Shown here: positions 22,535 through 41,039 of the stretch, in pieces
How the letters are laid out: each line of letters opens with the position of its first letter
Position numbering within the stretch: position 1 is the first letter of the stretch
Assembly (NCBI GenBank): GCA_030248065.1
Contig: JASAMV010005069.1
Span: forward strand, 124,001 to 188,000
Direction: 5' to 3'
DNA from: Rhynchonema sp. JSB1_4
Taxonomy: Eukaryota; Nematoda; Chromadorea; Monhysterida; Xyalidae
DNA: 64,000 nucleotides
The notes under the pieces: generated by a model
Databases searched by the model: none
What the model was told of the DNA's origin: nothing
The model's input: the letters and a program-made list of their open reading frames with translations, nothing else
Made by a program: the position numbers and the translations under genes

Positions 22535-23208
22535 ATGGCCACTCAAGCTCCAGCGAACAACAACGTCGAAGATGAAACCGAGCAGCAAGGTTGTAATTTA
22601 TTTATTTTCCGTATTATTTATCTAGCCACCGCAATCCAGCAATGATTGCCCATTTGCAGTGTGCGAGTGCGAGCGTCTGGTTGCCGGTGGTCGACGATCG
22701 CGTCGCGGCTCGGTGCGTCGCAGTCGACGTGGTCGTCGTCGTCGATCGAAGGCAGTTGACGTCAGTCAGGACGATGACTCGGTCGCGGTGCCCAAACGAC
22801 GCCGTCGCCGTCGCAAGTGTCAGTTGGCATCTCAGCTCAACGACTCTTTTCAATTGAATGTTCCCATTTATTGTTCATTTGCAGCCAGCATGCGCACGGC
22901 ACGATCCGTGTCGAAAGGTCGTGGCAGCCGTCGTGGCGGCAAGAGCACGCGTCGCGCTCGCGGCAAGGGTGAGTGGAAATTCAGAAATGCAAGAGCCCCA
23001 AAATGAGACACTTCAATTTAAATTTAAACTTTCAGGCCGTCGATCGCGTCGCAAGTCGGTGAAAAGCAGTCGTCGCGGTTCGTCGCGTCGTCGCCGCAGT
23101 CGTCGCGGTGTCAAATCGATGTCGAGCCGTCGTCGATCGGTGAAGAAGACCGGTCGAAGCACCCGTCGCCGCCGTCGCTCGACTCGACGCAAGCAGGCCA
23201 TCGTCTAG
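22535..23208 (+). CDS. Arg/Ser/Lys-rich protamine-like basic nuclear protein, four exons
   Basis: Exons 22535-22589, 22660-22818, 22885-22968 and 23036-23208 join in frame to 156 aa ending QAIV. Residues 1-18 are neutral to acidic (MATQAPANNNVEDETEQQ). The rest is dominated by RRSRRGS, RRRRRRK, SSRRGSSRRRRSRRG and STRRRRRSTRRK blocks, with a Cys pair near residue 20 (CEC). Composition matches sperm nuclear basic proteins or protamine-like proteins that compact DNA; SR-type RNA-binding proteins have alternating RS and usually an RRM, which is absent here. Arg is coded largely by CGT and CGC. All introns are 66-70 nt. The TATA box at 22424 and compactness suggest strong regulated expression. 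Function is inferred from composition only. Confidence 0.75.
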
Positions 23209-23302
23209 ATTCAACGAAGACAACAAAACTGCGACAACACCAAATTTGAACACAAAAAGTCGTGATTTTCGATTATCTATGAAATTTAAAGTGATCCCAC
23301 TA

Positions 23303-23541
23303 TAGTAAATTTCCAAATTCGCTGCCGCACAGTAAACTACGCCCCATAGTTAATGTCAAGTTATAAACCCGAACGCTAACCATGCGCGGTTCTGAAACAT
23401 TGCGCGCAGCTGCCTGGTTGACTGGCAAGCTGCGAGTGTGTAGGCTGTCCGATTGTTTCACAAGCTGATTTTCGGGTTTAGAACCTGACATTAACTATGG
23501 GGCGTACTTTACTGTGCGGCAGCGAATTTGGAAATTTACTA
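23303..23541. repeat. TA-flanked MITE, family K, just downstream of the protamine-like gene
   Basis: A 239-bp element with inverted repeats of about 70 bp starting TAGTAAATTTCCAAATTCGC, flanked by TA on each side. It lies between the stop codon at 23208 and AATAAA signals at about 23648 and 23659, so it is probably in the 3' UTR or just after it. Confidence 0.75.
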
Positions 23542-23647
23542 TACAACAAACTTCTCTGTCTGCTAGAAAGATGTCAACCATCAAGTGATATTTTCAAGAA
23601 AATTGAATGATGCCAGGGATCTTCATTTCGACTACATTGGTTCTGTA

Positions 23648-23664
23648 AATAAAACTGCAAATAA
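23648..23664 (+). promoter_or_regulatory. Candidate polyadenylation signals of the protamine-like gene
   Basis: Two AATAAA hexamers about 10 nt apart, 440 nt past the stop codon. They would place the TA-flanked MITE inside the 3' UTR. No closer AATAAA was noticed. Confidence 0.35.
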
Positions 23665-23707
23665 AACTCATCGACGTTGTAATTTAACGTACGGTAAATT
23701 GCTTTTA

Positions 23708-24508
23708 TAGTCCAACCACGTGCTCATGAGACGACTAAAAAAGCTTGCTTGGCCAGACTCAAAAATGCGCCGGTTACACGGGCTTTCGCAAACAAAAGAA
23801 AGAGATTCGGCCGAGAGACATTATGTGTGGAATCGTGTGAAAACGTAGTATTTGCGCGCGTAGCGCGCGAATTTCGGGTAATTTGAGGTAAAATCCACTG
23901 ATTTTGCACTAATTTCGGCCATTTTGGTCAAAAATTGGCACTTTTGGGGCAAAATCGGGGGGATACCTACTATACCGGGGTGAAAATAAAAAAAAAAACC
24001 CAAAAAAACAACAAAAAAAAACCGGGGGGATACCTACTGTACCAGGCCAAACATCGGGGGGGATACCTACTGTACCAGGCGAGGGGGGATACCTACTGTA
24101 CTGGGGGGGGCTAGCCGCCCCCCCCCCCAACCCCCCCCCCCCCCCCCCCGCCCCGCCCCCCCCCCCCCCACCTCCAACACTGCTACCTACTGTACCTAGG
24201 GGGTACCCCCACCCCCTGCAACACCGTTGTTTTCAACCAAAAAATAGGTTAAAAAAATCGCAAAAATTATGACAAAACTTGGGTTAAAATCTGAGCCAAA
24301 AAATTCGGGCCGGGCCGGGCCGGGCCGGAGATTTGGGGGTTCGGGCCGGGCCGGGCCGGAGATTTGGGGGTACGGGTCGGGCCGGGCCGGGCCGGGCCGG
24401 AGATTTGGGGGCTCGGGCCGGGCCGGGCCGGCCAAACCCGGCCCGATTGCGACCTCTGGTTCAAGTCAACTTCAAAATAAGTCGTCTGATGAGTTCGTGG
24501 TTGGACTA
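23708..24508. mobile_element. TA-flanked MITE, family R, carrying nested insertions
   Basis: Ends TAGTCCAACCACG and CGTGGTTGGACTA, TA on both sides, with CTCATGAGACGACT just inside. The 231-bp copy at 32304-32534 shares ends and interior (GCAAACAAAAGAAA), showing this 801-bp copy is expanded by insertions: a family C hAT-like piece (about 23820-24182) and GGGCCGGGCCGG repeats (about 24300-24460). Confidence 0.75.
24300..24460. repeat. GGGCCGGGCCGG minisatellite of family Q
   Basis: At least four units of GGGCCGGGCCGGAGATTTGG type in tandem, ending in CCCGATTGCGACCTCTG. The same unit and terminus occur at 17510-17605. It probably forms the subterminal array of a CAGAGG-ended transposon. Confidence 0.65.
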
Positions 24509-24872
24509 TACACTATTTTCCTCCGCATGGCCATAAGGCAGAAGACCAGCTTGGCTTGCAGTTTTGTAGTAATCAAGTCAACGGACACTTGGAACTTTGA
24601 CACAGTCACGACGGTTTTACCCTTTCGTTAGTACTCATTGTGGTATAGAAGTCCTCTGTCGCCTGTCACCCGTTAATAAAATGTCTTGCACGTCAGTTTT
24701 ATGCACGTGCATATGAATCCATCCCCTTCAACTTGCATTCCAGTCCGTTGTTCCTTTAGCCCAACTTGCATGAGTTTACCGCATTCAAACATCGTTTTTG
24801 GAAGTTGGACCAGGAAATTCAAAGCAAAAGATTGAATTCACAAGGAGTTGAAAATCTTTGGAAAATGATGTA

Positions 24873-25061
24873 TAGTAACACTACGCCAACACGAGCCCGA
24901 TTTCGGAGGTGGCAGATCAGTGAAACATTCACACGTGGCTGCTGATTTGGGAAATGTTACACGTTGTAGAATACAACGGGCTGCATGATGATTTTCTCTT
25001 TCATTGTGTTTTGTGAACACACCACCTCCGAAATCGGGCTCGTGTTGGCGTAGTTTTTCTT
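24873..25061. repeat. MITE family G, full-length copy
   Basis: A 189-bp element with inverted ends built on CTACGCCAACACGAGCCCGA, flanked by TA on both sides. The two outer ends differ slightly (TAGTAACACTACGCC and AAAGAAAAACTACGCC). Other copies: 8187-8274, 38324-38510, 47930-48116. Confidence 0.8.
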
Positions 25062-25189
25062 TACCGTAAAAACCTGTTCCCCGTCCGGACCAGGAACTAC
25101 ACTGCCAGTGGTTAAACCTGATGATCAAGGGCACATGGATGATTTTCCAAAGATTTTTATCTCACATTAACGTGGAGCCAAAAGGTACA

Positions 25190-25528
25190 GTATCGGTACG
25201 GAATCGTGGCCCCCCGCGCTGAGGTACAGTATCTCCCCCTCTCTGGTACGATTTTTCCAAAATTTGGCCCCTGAAGTACCCCTCTTTTGGTCCAAAATGG
25301 CCAAGAAATCGGTCAAAAATTTGCGCGCTCCGCGCGATTTGTGCACAGCACATTTTACCCTATAAAAATTGATTTCTCGCGAAAGTAGTATGGTTATGGT
25401 ACAGTATCCCAACCCTAAAAATTTCTTCACCCACCCCCCCCCCCCCCCAAATAGGATTCCCCCCCAAATAATTCTGGGTACAGGTACAGTACCCCGGTAT
25501 CTCCCCCTCAGAAGTAGCCACAGCACTG
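25190..25528. mobile_element. hAT-like MITE with GGTACAGTATC motif (family P), left end undefined
   Basis: Right end GTAGCCACAGCACTG is the same as the CAGTGCTGTGGCTACTT end of family B, but the subterminal motif is GGTACAGTATC. The core has TTGCGCGCTCCGCGCGA. It directly abuts the family A element starting at 25540. Confidence 0.55.
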
Positions 25529-25580
25529 ATACTTATAGACAGTGTAGTTCCTGGTCCGGAGGGGGAACAGGCGGTACCCC

Positions 25581-25976
25581 CACTGTAGTGGCTGGGGGGG
25601 ATGGGGGGGATTGCCCCCCCCTAAGGGGTATCTATCTCGAGTCAACCCTTAAGGGGGGATGGGGGGGAAGGGTATCTATCTCGAGCCGACCCCAAAGGGT
25701 ATCTCGAGTAAGTAGATTTATGGTTTTCAAAGGCAAAAATAGGTGTTTTTCGACCTCGGGACCCCCAAAAATCCCAAGGCCAATTTTCGGCAAAAATGTC
25801 AAAAAATACCCTTTTTTAGGCCAATTTTGCAGTAAAATTGCATGCAAAAAACGGCCTTTTTTCGCCTTTTGACGGACCATAGGGGTATCTTGGGTAGCCT
25901 CTGGGGGGTATCTCGAGTAAGTCCGAAACCTTCCCCCCCTAGGGTATCTTGGGTCGATTGGCCTGCCACCACACTG
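25581..25976 (-). mobile_element. hAT-like MITE, family D, perfect TSD (ggtacccc), nested
   Basis: A 396-bp element with ends CACTGTAGTGGCTGG and CCTGCCACCACACTG (12 of 15 matching as inverted repeats). Exact duplications ggtacccc lie at 25573-25580 and 25977-25984. It carries GTATCTATCTCGAG and GGTATCTCGAGTAAG motifs. It has landed in the GGTAC-type array of the host element. Confidence 0.9.
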
Positions 25977-26250
25977 GGTACCCCCTTTTTTCGGAGGGGG
26001 AACAGACGTACCCACCTGGGAGGACCCAAATTTGGAGAAAAGTCATATTTTGAGGTCGAAAATTTGGCTCATTTTTGCCCCTTTTAGGAAAAAATCTCAA
26101 TAAGAAGGGTATTTTGGCGATTTTTGACGACATTGACCTACAAATCACTCATTTTATGCCTAAAAATGCCTATTTTACGCCAAAATTTGCCTATTTTAGG
26201 TAAAAATTGGGGGAGCAGACGTACCCGGAGGGGGAACAGTGGGGCAGGCG

Positions 26251-26644
26251 GGCACTCCTGGAGTATAGCGGACCCAATAGAAAAATGCCTGGAAACGCTT
26301 GGAAAACCCACCCAGGGGTTTTCACGACAATCTGCTGTTGCATCTGAGTCAGTGGTACGCCACACCATAAACGCCTAACGGCACCCCTTTGGACCTCGGT
26401 CCACTTACCCTAACCCAACGGCCCTCATCAGGGCCACCAAAACGAAGCCATGTACTGAAGGATTTTGAAAGGGACGTACCTGAAAGAGTTGGATTGGGTC
26501 GGAGGGGAAGAGTAGATATGAAAGAGTTGGATTGGGTTCGAGACGATGTCATATTCGTTTTCAGCCCCATCGAAAACCCCTGGGTGGGTTTTCCAAGCGT
26601 TTCCATGCATTTTTCTATTGGGTCCGCTATACTCCAGGAGTGCC
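26251..26644. mobile_element. 394-bp MITE with about 75-bp inverted repeats, perfect TSD (ggcaggcg)
   Basis: Starts GGCACTCCTGGAGTATAGCG and ends with its inverse complement. The inverted repeats extend roughly 75 bp. Exact 8-bp duplications ggcaggcg lie at 26243-26250 and 26645-26652. The terminus differs from the CAGTG families, so the superfamily is open: hAT, P and Merlin elements all make duplications of about this size. Confidence 0.85.
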
Positions 26645-26872
26645 GGCAGGCGTACCATGGAGGGGGAACAGACGTACCCGAGGGGCGAGGGGGGACCCCC
26701 TCCCCCCAGGAACTACACTGCTTATAGATGTCGGGTTTCGGTGTCGGGTAACCCCAATAATAGAACGCCATCCGAATTTCCACTCCAAGGAATAAGGTGA
26801 AATTGATGCATAATTTCAGCGGATAAATGTTATCAGGCGTGCACGACTGTGACGAAGTTACCACGCAGCACG

Positions 26873-29800
26873 ATGCCGAAGAAAATTGATGTCAAATCGG
26901 GAACGGTTGGTAACGCGATTTGTGCGCTCCCTGCACTGCTATTTTGGATGTTTGTTTGCTTAACGATTCCTTCTTTTTCCAGCTGTTTGATCTGAAAGCC
27001 GAATTTTACCGCAAGCAAGATCAGCAGCACCGAAAACAAGCGTCTGATGGCGGGAACTTGAAGGACATGGTGGTTAACGCCTCGGTCAGTCGGTTTTGCT
27101 TGCTTCGAACGAAGCCGCGCGCGTCTAACGGTAACGACTCTCAAGCCACGCCCTAAAGGGCAGAGGGAATGGAGGGAATCGGGCCAGTTAACCCGTCCTG
27201 GGGTTTCCGGCCTGAACTGTCGGTCCGAGAAGATTCGGTGCGCCGGCCCGAAACCATCTAATTGGAGCCGAAAGTCGAAGTTATTGTCGGTTGTGGTAAA
27301 ATAAAATCCCCCCATAAATAGAAGTCCCCCGGATGGGCCTCAACCAGAGGTGTCGTTGAGAAATCGAAATTTTCCCATACCCAGCACAATTTCCCACACA
27401 TCCCCACAAAAATCAAAAATTTCCCATACCAGGGGGATTCTTCCAAAAGTACTTCTTGGGATCAAAAAGTCATTTTTTAGGGATGCTTGTTCCAAAGGTG
27501 AAAAATTTTCCATACCCCCGGCCGATTTCCCATACCCCTCACCAGGAGGGGTAACCGTAACCCCCCCCCCCCACCAACCGCAACACTTGCCTCAACAGAA
27601 CAATAGAGCCCATCCTTAGAAGTTTTTGCACTTGAATCCATGTTGGCTGGCATTGGCAACTTGCTTTGGCTTGTCTAAAATTATTCTATGGTGCAAGTTT
27701 GATTAATTTCCCAAAAATCCACCCAAGTTCCGTCCACCTTTAGGGCTCAGGCTTTTAGCTTGAATCGAATGAGACACAGCTAAGTCGAACAACTTCCCTA
27801 TCTGTCGTGGACGCGTGCTCGGTGGGCGGAGATTTTTGGGCGATTAATCGCATGTTATGGTGCTTATTAACCAGTGTAGAGGCAGGCCAAGTGGTGCAGG
27901 GGACCTACCCACTGTTGCATCGCAGGGTGCCCCACTGAAGGTGAAAAAACGGTTTTTGCACGTAATTTTGCCTCAAAATATCCCTAAAAATCGGTACTTT
28001 TTGGATTTTGGCCGAATGTTGGCCTAAAGTGACCATTGTATGTATGTTTGTGAGCTGAGTGCAAGATTCTTAGGTGTTTGATGAGGTCGAGAAATGAAAC
28101 ACCCGTTTTTCCCATAAGACGCATGCACATGATGGGATGGTGCGGGCCTATCTGTAAAAAATTTGGTTCCCGGATGACCCCCCTAACTCGGCTGGTACAG
28201 TAGATAGGTTGCCGCCATTCATTTTTGGTGGTACAGTAGGTTGCCCCCCTCCCCGCCAGAGTAGTACACCACTGTCCTGCACCAACTCCAAATGGTCCGT
28301 CCGTGAAAACAGGCGAAACGGGCAAAACTCACTGCTGTTACATTTTGGAGCGAACAATACGATTTTGTACCATCTTGAGCCAAAAATCTCAACCTACTGT
28401 ACCAGCCGGGGGCGGCGAGCTTCCTACCTCTACTGTACGTTGTAACTGAAGCAACGTTTTTGACCGTATGTTTCCCGGAACACTGAAAGAACGGAAGTCC
28501 CCTGACAGGCCCACATGGTACGACGGGCTTCTAGAGAATGCTTTGTTGAATTCTTTGTTGAGAATGTTTTGCCAGACTTTCTTACGATTCGACACAGCCA
28601 GTCAGTACCAGCTTATTGAGCCATAAGTCTGCCTGCTTGCGGAATTACTGTATTACTGGCAATTTATTGGCGCTCCTGCAGTTGTCCACCGAAATTGGCA
28701 GTTTCGATTTCAGCGTTATTGGCTCGGAGTCTAAAAACTTTTCTTCCAAAAATATAATTTACTGACGCCCTACTTTGTGTTTCAGAAACCGTTCATGAAG
28801 GGCAAACTGAAATCGGACACGCACGCCGACGGCGTTTCGACGACCGATCGGAAGCAGAAGATCAAGAAACTCGAACACGAACTGGCCGAAGAGGAGAAAC
28901 GTCTGCGATTGTCGCGCGCTCAGTTGGAGAAAAAGGCTGAATTGTACGACAAACTGCAGACGGGCGCAGTGGTCGATGATGGTTAGCAGGTTTTGTGTGG
29001 CTGTTTGTTGCCGAACGGTTGCTCCCATTGTTATTCACGATTGATTGCATGCAACGCAATTTTACGCGCTGCAGGCGAAATGTACCTGACTTTTCAATTC
29101 CAGGCGCAGAACAGTGCAGTGCAAGTGCTGCGCAATTTCCACTGAAAAACGTGAATAAGCAAATGCTTATATTTGTGATCTGTTGCAGACGAGCTGGAAG
29201 GTTCGGCCGAGTCTCGTTTTCTCGTCAACTTCCAACGCAAACAACACGACCTGGAGGACTCGGAACTGAACCCGGTCGGTGACCAGGACCAAGCGACAAC
29301 TGCTAACGATGAAGACCGGACTGAGACCGTGCCTTATGACGAAGAATTCGTGGAGTTTACGGACTCGTTGGGTCGGACACGACGCTGTATGCGCAAAGAA
29401 TTGGCTGATTTTATGGAAGCCGACCGAAAAATGGGCGCCCGGGGCGAGAGTAAACACGAGGAGGATGGTGACTCTGATACTGAGCAGCCGTCCGCGTCAG
29501 TCAGTGGTCATCAACAAAGGTGCGAATTCTTTGGGTAAATTCTTTCGTTCGAAAAATTCTTTGAATTCCAACTGTTTATTTTGTTTTTCTTCAGTGCCAA
29601 TTCAAAGTACAATCTCGACGCTCCGCCGACAAGTGTTCATTCGACCAATCGGAAATCGCGAAAACTCACCGATGTTCATTATCAAGATGTGGCTGCTGAT
29701 GGTGTGGCATTGAACGTTTGGATCTTGTCTTGTTGACTGGGGTTCATTTCCAATCAATGAGTGGAAAATGATTTGCATCTGTTTATTTTTAGACAAACGC

Positions 29801-30645
29801 GAGCTGGGTGCTGGTTATTTTGCGTTCGATATTGATCAGAAAAAGCGCGAAGAGCAAATGCAGGAACTACAAGCACTTAGAAATCAGGTATATGATTGTA
29901 ATCAGCTGTATCTTTTTCATAAGTTCGTGTGCGAAAATATTGTGTAATGCTTCTTTCCAGACAATGACCCAGCGCAACCGAAACGCTGAAATCAAAGTCA
30001 AGCGTGCTCAGGCAATGGCTGACCGGCTGGCCAAAGTGCAGAAACGAAGGAAACTAGGAGATTACGGTTTGATTATCCAAAATTCGCACGTTATTGGCAT
30101 GTTTTTATCGCCACCCGCAATCTTATATTCTATTTTCCAGATTTGACCGCAATTGTTGGTTTGGAACCGAATGCCCCAGAAGAGCCAGCAACAACATCAA
30201 CAGACAAGGTGGACGATATTCCGTTGCCTGGTGAAGAAACGAAGAAAGAAGTAGAACAGAAACCAGCTGAAAAACCAGTGAAAGTGTCAGAAATGCGCGA
30301 GTGGGACAAAGGCAAAAAGGAGATGCTGCGTTAGTGTTTTTGTCTTTTTCCTATCTTGTTCTGATGCGCACTCACTAGGGTTAGAGAGATGTCGGGTGTC
30401 ATCCAAAAAATGACCCACCACACCCACCCCCAAAAAAAACAAAAAACAACCAAACAAAAAAAAAAAAAAAAAAAAAACAAAAAAAAAAAAAAAAAAAACT
30501 AAAAATTAATCCCCCCCCCCCCCCCCCCCCCCGCACTCACGATCAGTTTTCTCTCTTTTTAGTCTCCGACAGCGCGTGGATCACGAAGAATCGCTCGGAG
30601 CGCAACCCTGAATTTGCACCGCCGTCGACCTATTTTGATAAATAA
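26873..30645 (+). CDS. CCDC174: CCDC174 (coiled-coil domain-containing protein 174)
   Basis: Nuclear protein linked in vertebrates to RNA processing and the exon junction complex. Exons 26873-26905, 26983-27072, 28786-28981, 29189-29519, 29595-29701, 29793-29887, 29961-30066, 30141-30329 and 30563-30645 join in frame to 409 aa. Diagnostic blocks in order: LFDLKAEFYRKQ near the N-terminus, a charged coiled-coil (KIKKLEHELAEEEKRLRLSR), EFVEFTDSLGRTRRCMRKEL, VHYQDV, GAGYFAFDIDQKKREEQM, a basic segment (NAEIKVKRAQAMADRLAKVQ), MREWDKGK and the C-terminal NRSERNPEFAPPSTYF. The ATG starts MPKKIDVKSGT, matching the start of the family. Intron 2 (27073-28785) is largely repeat-derived; intron 8 has long A and C runs. 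The donor of exon 2 could also lie one codon earlier. Confidence 0.93.
27350..27595. repeat. Repeat with TTTCCCATACC motif in CCDC174 intron 2
   Basis: Five or so copies of TTCCCATAC or a close variant lie on both sides of an AT-rich middle, followed by a C run. This is the same design as the CAGTG-ended MITEs but with a different motif. Ends (CAGAGGTGTCG on the left, CCGCAACACTTG on the right) are only tentative. Confidence 0.45.
27872..28275. repeat. Decayed family D and related MITE fragments in CCDC174 intron 2
   Basis: Starts CAGTGTAGAGGCAGGCCAA and follows the family D core closely (TCGGTACTTTTTGGA ... GAGGTCGAGAAATGAAACACC), but the GCGCGC palindrome has decayed. From about 28193 a GGTACAGTAGGTTGCC-type array belongs to another related family and continues to about 28440. 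Confidence 0.5.
30422..30532. repeat. A-rich then C homopolymer tract in CCDC174 intron 8
   Basis: An A-rich run of about 75 bases interrupted by single C or T, followed by about 22 consecutive C. It lies 30 nt upstream of the last exon. Possibly a processed-type A tail, a decayed G-rich MITE end, or partly an assembly artefact of homopolymers. Confidence 0.7.
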
Positions 30646-30684
30646 TGATGTAACTGTTTTGCCATCTCAAAAGCTGTGATTCTG

Positions 30685-30690
30685 AATAAA
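30685..30690 (+). promoter_or_regulatory. Polyadenylation signal of CCDC174
   Basis: AATAAA 40 nt after the CCDC174 stop codon and 246 nt before the DPP8/9 start. Distance and orientation fit a short 3' UTR. Confidence 0.6.
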
Positions 30691-30935
30691 CATGAACCCA
30701 ATCATTATTTTGTTATGATTGCTTTGACCGTTGATATTGTTGCTCGGTCGAGCGCCAATACATTGCAATTGCATTGAATCTCTTTGGTCGTCGTTATCGG
30801 TGTTGATGTGGTGACCGTTCCGGGTGTCTTCAGCCAACATGCCTCAATAGTATTTTTCGCTTTCATAAGTTTACGAATAGTCCCAAATTATCCCATCAAG
30901 ACCAAACATACCAATGCAATGCCATATGCCCCAAG

Positions 30936-41039
<10,104 letters not shown>

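Larger units (their letters stand above)
25540..26720. mobile_element. Family A hAT-like MITE with perfect TSD (cttataga), host to two further insertions
   Basis: Termini CAGTGTAGTTCCTGG and CCAGGAACTACACTG with exact duplications cttataga at 25532-25539 and 26721-26728. Removing the nested elements 25581-25976 and 26251-26644 (with one copy of each duplication) leaves roughly 375 bp, the normal size of the family. Subterminal motifs are of the TACGTCTGTTCCCCC type. This is a clear three-level insertion history. Confidence 0.9.

Noticed and set aside
22642..23316. Open frames opposite the protamine-like exons
   Set aside because: Mirror images of Arg codon repeats; the plus-strand exons join in frame and have a TATA box.
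16000..28400. CRISPR-like array from the repeated short motifs
   Set aside because: Repeats are unevenly spaced, inverted at the two ends of elements and in eukaryotic intron-bearing DNA; they are subterminal transposon repeats.
29075..29103. Possible small exon (EMYLTFQFQ) in CCDC174
   Set aside because: Has an acceptor, but skipping it gives a better family match (DDDELEGSAESRFLVNFQRKQ region) and correct phase.
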